Positions 55,880 to 64,000 of a stretch of DNA of 64,000 bases are shown here, in pieces. A program made the translations under genes and the position numbers. The first letter of the stretch is position 1, and every line of letters begins with the position of its first letter. The notes beneath the pieces were generated by a model. The model made no database searches, was not told where the DNA came from, and saw only the letters and a program-made list of their open reading frames with translations. Where the stretch lies: contig CANHVO010000001.1 of the NCBI GenBank assembly GCA_947463915.1, positions 37,359-101,358 on the forward strand, in the 5' to 3' direction. The stretch is from Planctomycetaceae bacterium (GTDB taxonomy: Bacteria > Planctomycetota > Planctomycetia > Pirellulales > Pirellulaceae).

Positions 55880-57754
55880 ATGCGTGGACATAAGTCGCTG
55901 GTCGCTGCTATTCTCCTTTGCACATTATGGGCTTCTCCCCTGATGTCGCAGAATTCGGCCAACTTCAAAGCTTTATCCGAAGCGCTTGAGCAGTCGCATT
56001 TCACTGCGGTTTCGACGCAGGATCTTGATGTGTCTCGTTCGAATGTTCTAGTCGCATTATCAGAGGTCACGGGCGATTTTACGGCTAACGAATGGAAGGA
56101 TGTTGAGGACTACTTACGGACAAAAGATGTTTCCATTGCAATACAAACGAATGCACCAAATGTGGAAGATTGGTTATTAATCCTATCTGAGAAAGTCAAT
56201 TCAGACAGTAAGCCAAACGAAAAACCAAAGCTTCTAAGGCTTCGAACCGTTCTTCGACGACATTTGCAGCTACTCGATGATTCGCGCAACGGAAACGAAA
56301 TCGAAAGTAGGTTTAATCAGGCGATTCGAACGCTCCGCGATGCACTTCAGAGATTCGAGCACTCTGGGAACACCGCCGAACACGATCGGATTTCGAAGGA
56401 AATTCGATGGTGCGAGGAGCATGGGTTGGCTGGCGATTTTGTGCGTCTGGCAAAACTGCAACTATCGCATCCTAACCTTGAAATCTATTTGCCGGCAGAT
56501 TTCATTCGAATCGCCTCGACGCAACGGATGGACAAGACCGAGGCAGTCAATCGCAATTCAGACGGGATTGAAACACGAGGATCAGGCGAATTTCGAGCAC
56601 AGGGATTCCTGGAGCCCGCAAGTTGCGGCAACTCCGGTGCACTTATTTTGCGAGTACAAGGCGATGCAAAGTTTTCAGCGGACAATACTCGCAAGAAGAT
56701 TCAATTCCACAGTTTCGCAACAACCAATATCACTGGTTGCGCGCGCATCACCATTAACGACCTTGGGGTGATGGCCAACACAATGCCTGAGATTTCGGCC
56801 ACTACCAACGTGATAAACTGCGACGCGTCGGTGGATCTTCGATTAGGGAAACGACTGATAGGGCGTGTAGCGGACCGGGCGATTGCTAAAAAAACACCTG
56901 AAATTAGGGACTCCCTAACTCGAGAAATTGCAGATCGCCTTAAAGACGAGTTGAAAAATCAACTCGGTGAATTGATCGGAAAAGCAAATGCATTTACCGA
57001 CGGAACGCTTTGGCCGATGGCTCGGCGGTTGGAACTTGCACCGCGTCGACTTTCAATTCAAACAACCAAAGATGAGATGCGGCTAACTGCGATTGAAGAT
57101 ACCGTATGTGGATTGGCGGCACCTTTTCCATTTAAGCGTACAGCAGAGCGATCGTGCATAGCGGCGCTCCACCAGAGCTTTGCGACGGATTTACTAAACA
57201 GTACTTTCGTACGACAGAGTCGCCCTGAATCTTTGAACGCAAACTCTCTTCAGCATCTGAATGATTCGATGCCAATACGGTTGTTTCGCGAAGCCAAGAT
57301 GCGGGATGAGGGGGCATTGCTATTGATCTTGGACTTTCCTCGCCCTTTCGTTGTAACGTTTTACGATGAGGTCGTCTCCCTTACGATGCGAGCAAAAGAG
57401 CTCAGGATACTCGACAAGTCTCATCCGCCGCATGATGTGACCATTTCTTACCGTATAGCCAAGCGGTCTGATGGTGGAATGCAACTTACATTAGATGGGC
57501 ATCCCACTATTGCGCCGGTTGGGAAGCTTGAGAGTAAAGCGTCCCCAGAGTTAGTTGAAGCCGTACAAAATGATCTTTTCGGCGATCTATTGCCTACATT
57601 CTATGTTTCGGCAGACAAATTGGGAAAGAGTGACTTTCCCATTCCAATCCGGATATCGCAAGTTCTTGCCTCGCAAGGTTGGCTTGCGTTGTCGTTGGAC
57701 CAACCACAGCTTGTCAATGATGTGTCTCCCATCCTTTCAGCAAAAAAAGAATAG
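55880..57754 (+). CDS. Secreted protein of unknown function, first gene of two-gene operon
   Basis: 624 residues from the ATG at 55880. The track's start at 55865 adds MDELC before a better signal peptide (MRGHKSLVAAILLCTLWASPLMS). I do not recognise the family. The N-terminal third is mostly helical. A middle segment (about 225-330) is beta-rich with several cysteines (EPASCGNSGALILRVQG, TNITGCARITIND). A charged amphipathic helix (about 340-375, IRDSLTREIADRLKDELKNQ) follows, then a long beta-rich C-terminal part. There are no membrane segments after the signal, so a periplasmic or exported location is likely. Its stop is 11 bp before the DUF3047-like gene, so the two are probably co-transcribed and may work together. 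Confidence 0.8.
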   Translation: MRGHKSLVAAILLCTLWASPLMSQNSANFKALSEALEQSHFTAVSTQDLDVSRSNVLVALSEVTGDFTANEWKDVEDYLRTKDVSIAIQTNAPNVEDWLLILSEKVNSDSKPNEKPKLLRLRTVLRRHLQLLDDSRNGNEIESRFNQAIRTLRDALQRFEHSGNTAEHDRISKEIRWCEEHGLAGDFVRLAKLQLSHPNLEIYLPADFIRIASTQRMDKTEAVNRNSDGIETRGSGEFRAQGFLEPASCGNSGALILRVQGDAKFSADNTRKKIQFHSFATTNITGCARITINDLGVMANTMPEISATTNVINCDASVDLRLGKRLIGRVADRAIAKKTPEIRDSLTREIADRLKDELKNQLGELIGKANAFTDGTLWPMARRLELAPRRLSIQTTKDEMRLTAIEDTVCGLAAPFPFKRTAERSCIAALHQSFATDLLNSTFVRQSRPESLNANSLQHLNDSMPIRLFREAKMRDEGALLLILDFPRPFVVTFYDEVVSLTMRAKELRILDKSHPPHDVTISYRIAKRSDGGMQLTLDGHPTIAPVGKLESKASPELVEAVQNDLFGDLLPTFYVSADKLGKSDFPIPIRISQVLASQGWLALSLDQPQLVNDVSPILSAKKE

Positions 57755-57765
57755 AGAATAGATCC

Positions 57766-58524
57766 GTGAAACCATTCCGATTCTTCGCAGCAATAGTCTT
57801 TCTTTTCGCAACGATGGTGGAGAATGTGTTCGCCGATGAAAAAGATACGCTACCGCTTACTTTTGAAAAGCAGATGACTCGATATGAACTATCCACGCTT
57901 CCCACTCAAGACCGTTGGTCCTACTGTGTGACGCTCCCTAGGTCGGTCAACGAATTTGAGCGAGACCCCCAAACGATTCGAAACTTCATTACCCCTGAGA
58001 AAGGTGATGAGGTCGCATGCCGTTTACGATCTAAAAGAAACTTTGTTGCTCTATTTCGTTTGGTAGATCCGACCTTCAAGAATGCGAGCCGCCTTTCTTG
58101 GCGTTGGTCCGTCAGCAAACACCCATTCAATGGAACAGCGGTAGGCCGTCCAAATGATCAGTCTATTCAGGTCTTTGTCGTATTTCACAATCCTGAATTA
58201 GCTACCGAATCAGAGCAATACACTATTCTTAGTTTCGTATGGACAGCCAAGACAACCGGCAAGCAGTTTGCTACGGAATATCGGTTACCTTCACCGAATT
58301 CGCCACGAGTTCCTGTTAGAGTACAAGTTCTTCAAGACGGCAGCATTGACGGCCTATTATCTCAAGAGGTTGAACTTCAAACAGAATACAGGAAGGCATT
58401 TGGTAAAGCAGCACCTCCAGTATGGGGGATTTTGCTTTTCGCTGACTCGGATGAGTCGAAGGAAGTGGTTCCGGGAGAAATGATCACAGACGCTATCATC
58501 CGAGATATTCGATTCAGCCGTTAG
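57766..58524 (+). CDS. DUF3047-like secreted protein
   Basis: 252 residues with a signal peptide (MKPFRFFAAIVFLFATMVENVFA). The body matches the DUF3047 pattern as I know it: residues are read as a beta-sandwich with LSWRWSVSK, a following IQVFVVFHNP strand, ILSFVWTA, and a C-terminal ELQTEYRKAFGKAAPPVWGILLFADSDES segment ending in IIRDIRFSR. The family's function is unknown; it is usually exported. It begins 11 bp after the preceding gene, indicating an operon. The family call is by eye and should be confirmed by profile search. Confidence 0.72.
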   Translation: MKPFRFFAAIVFLFATMVENVFADEKDTLPLTFEKQMTRYELSTLPTQDRWSYCVTLPRSVNEFERDPQTIRNFITPEKGDEVACRLRSKRNFVALFRLVDPTFKNASRLSWRWSVSKHPFNGTAVGRPNDQSIQVFVVFHNPELATESEQYTILSFVWTAKTTGKQFATEYRLPSPNSPRVPVRVQVLQDGSIDGLLSQEVELQTEYRKAFGKAAPPVWGILLFADSDESKEVVPGEMITDAIIRDIRFSR

Positions 58525-58584
58525 ACTTTGGGCAATTTCCTTTTTACTTTCGTTGGTTAGAAGAGCGGCAGTACGAATATTACT

Positions 58585-58697
58585 TTAGCACGTCGCGCAA
58601 GCGAGCAACCTAGTGAACAGGATAGTTACTCTAACTTAGCACGACGCGCAAGCTAGTGAACAGGATAGTTGGCTCACTAGCTTGCGCGTCGTGCTAG
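58585..58697. repeat. REP-like family 2 cluster (three arms, one perfect 23-bp palindrome)
   Basis: Arms TTAGCACGTCGCGCAAGCGA (58585) and TTAGCACGACGCGCAAGCTA (58636) are in the same orientation, each followed by TAGTGAACAGGATAGTT. The third arm (58674-58696) is inverted and pairs perfectly over 23 bp with 58637-58659 around a 14-nt loop. The cluster lies between convergent genes. Confidence 0.92.
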
Positions 58698-58721
58698 GCA
58701 TTCCTGAACCCATCGGTCGCC

Positions 58722-61700
58722 TTATTTCTTTTCGGATGTCCTCGCTACTCGAAAACCGTAAATCTGGTGTGACACTATTGGACTTGCGTCAAGACGATTG
58801 CCAGCCATTAAAGATTTGCTGTCATCCATGTATGAGCCTCCCCTTATTACGCGCGACTTGGAAAGCTCCGAAATATCACTTTGCGATTCGTTTTCATTCA
58901 GAAAGCTATCCTGACACCATTCCCAAACATTTCCATGCATATCGAATAGCCCCCACGCATTTGGCAGTTTGCTGCCTACAGGCTGCAGTTTATGTTCACT
59001 GTCAAAATACACTGCGTAAGAGGACAAATATCTGTCGTCGCCGCTGGAAAAAAGGGTGGTTGTTCCTGCGCGGCAAGCATACTCCCACTCAGCTTCCGAC
59101 GGTAGCCTGTAGCCTTTTGCGTCAAGTTTCAGCGTCCAAATATCTTGTCCGTCTACTTTTTCGTAGCACTTTTCCAAGCCTTCTTTTTCGCTCAACCAGT
59201 TACAGAACATGATTGCATCCAACCAGGTCACCCCGCAAACGGCTTTGTCCGAAGGTAGACCTTCATTCTTACTCGGAGACGTGGGTTTAGCGGCTGTTGG
59301 ATAGTTAGAATCGTCGATAAACGATTGGTAGCGTACGTGGCTCACTTCACAATCGGAAAGATAGTACCCAGCTAACGAAACAGGGCCGCCCAACTCTAGA
59401 TTTTCTCCACTTTTGGAACCCATTCGAAAGCTCCCTGCAGGAATGTATAACATTGTCATGCCTAGGTTGTTTGAATACCAATCCACGTTACGAGATGACG
59501 ATGACGGAAGAAATTTAGGTAAAGTCACTCTCCATTTCTGCAGTGCCCATAAACACGCGCTATGCGTGCCACTGTCCGGCGCGTGCTCATACAGTTCGTA
59601 CAGTGTTTCTTCCAAGGCAAACCGTTGACTGTCCGAAAGATTACTCATTTCCAGCACCCCAATTGCCGCGACGAGGCCAGAGCGAAAGTGTGATTCGTCG
59701 TACTTTTGCAAGATTCCAGCTAAAGTGGATATATCCCCGGGCCATTCCCTAAATTTCTCAATGAAGAAAGTACGGTCACTGGGATCTGCGTCGCATTTCA
59801 GTGTGGTTCGCACCTCATCGACTTCACCTAACGACAGCAGTGCGGTCTCCCAGCGAACTTTATTGGAGGCGAGCGATTCGTTTTGCAATCGCTCGCGGAG
59901 TGCTTTAATTGCGATTTCCCTGCCTTGCGCCAGTGCAGTAATGAGATTAGTGCTTTCAGACCTCTGACTATTTGGAATACTCGATACGAGGAAATCTGTG
60001 GACTGCGTAGTTGGTTTCTCGATTGCCGCCAAGGCGTATGCTTTGCGGATTCTTTTCGGCATTTCCAGAGTTCTGTCCCTATCAAGCGTTGCAAGATATT
60101 GACGCGAAAATTCCTTGTACTGAAGCATCAACTTGATTGCAGACGGGACGCCATCTGGGGTTGCCGCCAAGAGGCTGTCAACACTATTTTTGGCCATTTG
60201 GTAATTTTCGGCGTTCTTCTTCCATATGGTCAGGGAGCCGAAAAACATAGTCAACAACAAAAGTCCGCCCAAATAAAGTCCATGCTTGCGACCTGCTCGG
60301 CTCATCATCGAACGTTCATGTAAGGTCCATTTCTTTGAGTCGGTAAGGGTGCATATACCAAACCATTCGCTTACAGTGGGAAGTTGTTTATTCTCTTGCT
60401 TTTGGGACCAGATTGCGGCGCGTTCAGCCAGCTTTATCTCCGCTCTTCCTTTGCGTGTCTCGCGTTGCTTGCGGGTGAGCCAATCCCGAAGCGATGGGAC
60501 CAGATAGTCGTGCGTCAGTTGATATTGGGTAGTAGGTACTAGCGGCGAAATTGCCGAGGGTGCTTCTTGGTTGTTAGTAGCGACCACTGGAGCATCTGTC
60601 GTATCCGCCGGCGTAATCAATCGCAATTCACCATCCAAGATGCGAATCAAATCATCGAAATCCCGTTGACGACTTGCATAATCACAGGCGGCTCGGAGCT
60701 CATTGGTCGATAGTTTGTGCCCTTTAATATCGGTTCCAGCCTGTGGCAACAAAGCCTGCAATACTGTTCTGGCTGCCTCCTGGTGATAACGATGCTGAGG
60801 TGGTGCGCCTGGTGCTGAAAACGTCTCCTCTAAGAATGTTGACCCTACGCCCGTTGTACCTCCAACCTCACGCAGCGATTCAGGTGTCCACGGTCTACCC
60901 TTCATCATCTCCGCAAACAAGGACAATCGAACGGAAATCACCTTGCCCTGCTCTGCCAATCCGTTCACAGCCTCGGTAATGAACTTCTTTCGGTCTTGTT
61001 TGTCTTCCTTGCCGTCCGATTCAAGCGTACCAAAGGCTCGTCCGAACGCCTTGAGCACACGTTCCGCATGCGCGATGTTAAAAAGATCCACTGCCGCGGA
61101 GTTGGTTCCCTCGACAAGCCGAATATCTAGCTCACGAAAGAACCTCGTCGCGGCCATCCAGAAATCATCGCGAACCATCACGATCGCTTGAACTCGCACA
61201 CCATCGCATTGCAAAAGCGCTTCCAACAAGGGTTCACCCGACACGTTGGAATGGGCAAACAACCATTGCTCGAATTGGTCGATGATAATAACCAGCTTCT
61301 TGCCTCGCGGCAGAATTCGCCCAAGTCGAATTTCATGTAGCAAATCTACCAGACTTGTGGCTGAGTCAGCTTCCTTGCTACCTAGTTTCTTGCGTATCAC
61401 GGCCAGGAGCGTGCGTTCCGTTTCGTCAACGGTCGCTTCCAAATAGATTGGCACAATATCAGACGCAAGCCTTGGTAGTAGACCAGCTTTCATCATCGAA
61501 GACTTGCCGCAGCCAGATGGTCCATAAACCAAGCCGACGGCAAACGTCTGATCGGCGTCTCGCTCTTCGATGCGCGACTTCCAAAAGCCAACCAACTCGG
61601 GGAGCCCGTCGCGATCGCGAGCACCTGGCAGCAACTCTAAAAAGAAATCCGCGTCCCGATGATCAAACGAACGCAGCCCCTTGGGAACGATCTTGAGTGC

Positions 61701-62726
61701 CCGCGAACCAGATGTTGGTGTCGTAGCGATCGGTGTTGCATCTGAGTTCGGTTTCTTGGCGACGTTGGAATCAGATGGAATCGCATCTTGTGGTTGCCCT
61801 CGTTGTGGAAGTTGTAAAACTTCCTGCGGATAGAGTGATGTCGACACTGCAAATGCTTTTAAATCATCAACCAGATCTTTTGCGCTAGAGTAGCGGTCTG
61901 ACTTTCGCTTAGCCAACATTTTAAAACAGATGCGTTCCAGTTCCTGCGGCACGGAATCAACCCACTGACGCATCGGCTTTGGATCGAGATCCGTGATTTG
62001 TTCATACAGTTCAAGATGTGAGTCCCCTTGGAATGGACGTCGTCCACAAAGCATCTCGTAAAACATGATGCCAAGACTAAAGAGATCGCTCCGGCCATCA
62101 ACTCGATGCCCCTCGCCTCGGGCTTGTTCCGGGCTCATATACGCAGGCGTTCCGCCAGCGGGAAGCCTCTTGCCCACGTCTTGATCGGCCAATGCCAGTC
62201 CAAAGTCAACCAAATAGACGCGATCGTCCTGATCGATCAGGATATTTTGAGGTTTTACGTCGCGATGCACGAAACCCTTACGATGGGCTTCTCGCAAGGC
62301 GTCGGCAATATCGATCATCCATTGTACGGCTTTACCGCTGTTGAATGTCTCTGATTTCAAATGAGCAGCCAGATCTTGCCCAACAATGTATTTTGAAACG
62401 ATATAGATTGGGAAATCAGGTGTGCTGCCCACCTCATGAACGGGCACGATGTTGGGGTGCTCAAGTCCAGCGACCGTTCGAGCTTCTTTCAGATAGATTT
62501 CGCGATCCTCGGGCCGTTCCACAAATTGCGGCCGCGGAACCTTGATGGCAACTTTGCGTTGTAACTGCTCGTCAAGGCCGAGGTAGACGACCCCAAATCC
62601 ACCCTGGCCGAGAATCCGCTCGATACAGAATCTGCCAATGAATTGCGGCAAAGAATCCACTTTATCCGACGCACGAGTTGGAAAAGGATCGTGAGAGGAT
62701 TGGGTTGCAAATTGATCGTCGGACAT
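58722..62726 (-). CDS. Ser/Thr kinase - STAND-like NTPase - TM - FGE-sulfatase fusion, paralogue 2
   Basis: 1334 residues. Residues 1 to about 800 are close to paralogue 1: kinase domain with GQGGFGVVYLG, VAIKVPRP, HRDVKPQN and VDFGLALAD, then Walker A GPSGCGKSS (K408) and Walker B LVIIIDQFEQW (D483). The REP-encoded linker of paralogue 1 is missing. Membrane segment about 812-832 (GGLLLLTMFFGSLTIW). After it the two proteins diverge: a shorter helical region here, then an uninterrupted FGE-sulfatase domain (about 1085-1330: NNLGMTMLYIPAGSFRMGS, YRLPSEAEWEYACRAG, FDMHGNVWEWCQD, YGFRVAR). Neither FGE catalytic cysteine position is Cys, so a non-catalytic sensor or binding role is more likely. 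The start is 224 bp from the preceding same-strand gene, with its own upstream region like that of paralogue 1. Confidence 0.9.
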   Translation of the reverse strand: MSDDQFATQSSHDPFPTRASDKVDSLPQFIGRFCIERILGQGGFGVVYLGLDEQLQRKVAIKVPRPQFVERPEDREIYLKEARTVAGLEHPNIVPVHEVGSTPDFPIYIVSKYIVGQDLAAHLKSETFNSGKAVQWMIDIADALREAHRKGFVHRDVKPQNILIDQDDRVYLVDFGLALADQDVGKRLPAGGTPAYMSPEQARGEGHRVDGRSDLFSLGIMFYEMLCGRRPFQGDSHLELYEQITDLDPKPMRQWVDSVPQELERICFKMLAKRKSDRYSSAKDLVDDLKAFAVSTSLYPQEVLQLPQRGQPQDAIPSDSNVAKKPNSDATPIATTPTSGSRALKIVPKGLRSFDHRDADFFLELLPGARDRDGLPELVGFWKSRIEERDADQTFAVGLVYGPSGCGKSSMMKAGLLPRLASDIVPIYLEATVDETERTLLAVIRKKLGSKEADSATSLVDLLHEIRLGRILPRGKKLVIIIDQFEQWLFAHSNVSGEPLLEALLQCDGVRVQAIVMVRDDFWMAATRFFRELDIRLVEGTNSAAVDLFNIAHAERVLKAFGRAFGTLESDGKEDKQDRKKFITEAVNGLAEQGKVISVRLSLFAEMMKGRPWTPESLREVGGTTGVGSTFLEETFSAPGAPPQHRYHQEAARTVLQALLPQAGTDIKGHKLSTNELRAACDYASRQRDFDDLIRILDGELRLITPADTTDAPVVATNNQEAPSAISPLVPTTQYQLTHDYLVPSLRDWLTRKQRETRKGRAEIKLAERAAIWSQKQENKQLPTVSEWFGICTLTDSKKWTLHERSMMSRAGRKHGLYLGGLLLLTMFFGSLTIWKKNAENYQMAKNSVDSLLAATPDGVPSAIKLMLQYKEFSRQYLATLDRDRTLEMPKRIRKAYALAAIEKPTTQSTDFLVSSIPNSQRSESTNLITALAQGREIAIKALRERLQNESLASNKVRWETALLSLGEVDEVRTTLKCDADPSDRTFFIEKFREWPGDISTLAGILQKYDESHFRSGLVAAIGVLEMSNLSDSQRFALEETLYELYEHAPDSGTHSACLWALQKWRVTLPKFLPSSSSRNVDWYSNNLGMTMLYIPAGSFRMGSKSGENLELGGPVSLAGYYLSDCEVSHVRYQSFIDDSNYPTAAKPTSPSKNEGLPSDKAVCGVTWLDAIMFCNWLSEKEGLEKCYEKVDGQDIWTLKLDAKGYRLPSEAEWEYACRAGTTTLFSSGDDRYLSSYAVYFDSEHKLQPVGSKLPNAWGLFDMHGNVWEWCQDSFLNENESQSDISELSKSRVIRGGSYMDDSKSLMAGNRLDASPIVSHQIYGFRVARTSEKK

Positions 62727-62860
62727 GTTTTCGGATTTTGGCGATGCGAAAAAGAAATCTTCGAAACGCCATTATAAGGAATGCGGGCTGTGTGAGTACT
62801 GCCAATCGTAACCTTAAAAATGAGGGCTTGTTGACTTGATGGTAAACCGAAGCGTTAGCG
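62727..62860 (-). promoter_or_regulatory. Duplicated upstream region of kinase-STAND 2
   Basis: Matches 53255-53385 upstream of the paralogue, including GATGCGAAAA, GTGTGAGTACT and GAGGGCTTGTTGACTTGAT at nearly the same distance from the start codon. It is probably conserved regulatory DNA, but this is inferred from similarity only. Confidence 0.6.
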
Positions 62861-62879
62861 TGAGGCTCCGTAACTGATA

Positions 62880-62924
62880 TTTTTACTCCCCTTCTCCTCC
62901 GAAGGACGAGAAGGGGAGTAAAAA
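62880..62924. repeat. Perfect 17-bp hairpin between LVIVD gene and kinase-STAND 2
   Basis: TTTTTACTCCCCTTCTC (62880-62896) pairs with GAGAAGGGGAGTAAAAA (62908-62924) around an 11-nt loop. It sits just after the stop of the minus-strand LVIVD gene. The uridine tract needed after the stem of a classical terminator is absent on the minus strand, so termination is possible but not typical. Confidence 0.85.
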
Positions 62925-62950
62925 ACATAAGACCTGACTAATCTTAGCGT

Positions 62951-64000
62951 TTACCTCGAGATCGCATTTACCTCTGAAATTTTGCGTTTTTCCGAAACTT
63001 GTGCGGGCCGAATGAATTTGCGTAGCGATGCAGGGAATGCGTATGTCCGATCATCAAATGGGTCGTCGCTAACCTGATAAAGACTCCCATCTTTTCGACG
63101 GTGCATTCGCGTAGCTTCTTCCTTGTTGAGCGGCCTCGCTCCGATACGTCCGAAGACGGCGATCTGATTGCCTGACTCGTCTACTGCCCGATCTCGATCC
63201 ACTCCTCTCGAGATACAGAGGGCGTGGCCATCCTTTGGTAGTTTTCTTGTCGCAATCAAACAGGGATGTGGGCGAGGTGAAAAGCCATCGTTGCCCGGTA
63301 ACTCCGGACTCGTTAGCTGCACAACTCGCAAACCATTCCTCCCGTCAGCGATGTACGCAAACTGGCTGACATTGGTAATGCCAAGCTTAACGTCATGCGC
63401 ATCGTTGATTTCGCCGCCAGCGTTGTACACTTGATCCACGTAGGCGGCAGCCGGGTTCGCAATATTGAGAATGACTAGCCCGTCGTGACCACCTGCCACA
63501 TAGGCATAGGTACGCCCCAGGTAAACGCTATTGGCTTCATGAAGTTGAACCGTGTGAACATGTTGTGGGAAGCCAAGTTCGGTAACGTCAAAAACCTTGA
63601 CCCCTTCTTCATCGCAAACAAACGCATAACGAAACTGTACCGCGACGCTTTTGGGATGACGTAGCACTTCGTGGCCAACGACTGAAACGAGAGATGGTTT
63701 TGTCGGATCGCTCAAATCGACAACGGCAAGCCCCGCATCGCAACAAATGTAAGCGTAGTGACCAGCAATCATAATTGCCTTGGCTCCGCACAGAATGCCG
63801 TTCGGGTTGAAGGTGACGTCGCGCTTTAGGAAATTGTTCGAGGGGTTACCATCGAGCAACGTCGCCGCGCTAACCATCACGAGTCCTTCGTATTTATCGG
63901 TGACGTAAATGTAGGCATATAAGGGGTGAACCTTGGATTCGAAGTTCTCTGGACGATGCGTTCGAGTTGGATCGGGAGCGATTGTCGTCGGAGCAGCCAC
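62951..64000 (-). CDS. LVIVD-repeat beta-propeller protein (truncated by window edge)
   Basis: 349 residues are visible. The frame is open to the right edge (the apparent start is a GTG at the last bases), so the N-terminus is missing. Repeats of LVIVD type: [85 protein letters not shown]. These form beta-propeller blades in surface or periplasmic proteins. The C-terminal 80 residues are basic and not repetitive. Function is unknown. The gene is upstream of kinase-STAND 2 on the same strand, separated by a perfect hairpin. Confidence 0.85.
   Translation of the reverse strand: MAAPTTIAPDPTRTHRPENFESKVHPLYAYIYVTDKYEGLVMVSAATLLDGNPSNNFLKRDVTFNPNGILCGAKAIMIAGHYAYICCDAGLAVVDLSDPTKPSLVSVVGHEVLRHPKSVAVQFRYAFVCDEEGVKVFDVTELGFPQHVHTVQLHEANSVYLGRTYAYVAGGHDGLVILNIANPAAAYVDQVYNAGGEINDAHDVKLGITNVSQFAYIADGRNGLRVVQLTSPELPGNDGFSPRPHPCLIATRKLPKDGHALCISRGVDRDRAVDESGNQIAVFGRIGARPLNKEEATRMHRRKDGSLYQVSDDPFDDRTYAFPASLRKFIRPAQVSEKRKISEVNAISR

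Overview
The window looks like chromosomal DNA of a planctomycete, probably a Pirellulaceae/Rhodopirellula-like organism. The basis is the giant secreted proteins with an N-terminal LEPR-XLL-type motif (LESRRLLASD, LESRRMLASD, LEQRAMLASD, LEGRSLMAG) and type I dockerins, the Hanks-type kinases fused to STAND-like NTPase and FGE-sulfatase domains, the absence of clear Shine-Dalgarno sites, and abundant short palindromic intergenic repeats. This assignment is inferred from style and was not tested by a database search.

Region 1-36.9 kb: four tandem, same-strand paralogous giant genes; the first is cut by the left edge, the others encode about 3150 residues each. The shared architecture is LEPR-XLL N-terminus, subtilisin-like protease with EF-hand-like loops between the catalytic Asp and His, right-handed beta-helix, first propeller, SdrD_B-like domain, second propeller, more SdrD_B-like modules, FG-GAP repeats, Ig/cadherin-like 'VNDAP' modules, a C-terminal beta domain, a type I dockerin and a short basic tail. 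By blade counting, every propeller block has seven repeats. The first propeller splits the beta-helix and the second splits an SdrD_B-like domain. No cohesin partner is visible in the window.

Region 36.9-47.7 kb: a membrane Ser/Thr kinase with TPR-rich C-terminus follows the fourth giant gene on the same strand. Then come an FHA-GAF-class III cyclase protein (minus), a dockerin protein with two GlcG/HbpS-like domains (minus), and a GH63-like glucosidase (plus, divergent).

Region 47.7-64 kb: two paralogous kinase-STAND-TM-FGE genes (48.5-53.3 and 58.7-62.7 kb, both minus) frame a secreted FGE-sulfatase protein, a PAP2 membrane phosphatase, and a two-gene secreted-protein operon (unknown family plus a DUF3047-like protein). 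The right edge cuts an LVIVD-repeat propeller gene.

The longer intergenic gaps are filled by several families of palindromic or multi-hairpin repeats. One REP-like family also lies inside the coding sequence of the first kinase-STAND gene, where it encodes an extra linker absent from its paralogue. The most unusual content is the nested-domain architecture of the giant protease array, the kinase-STAND-FGE pair, and the structured repeat families.
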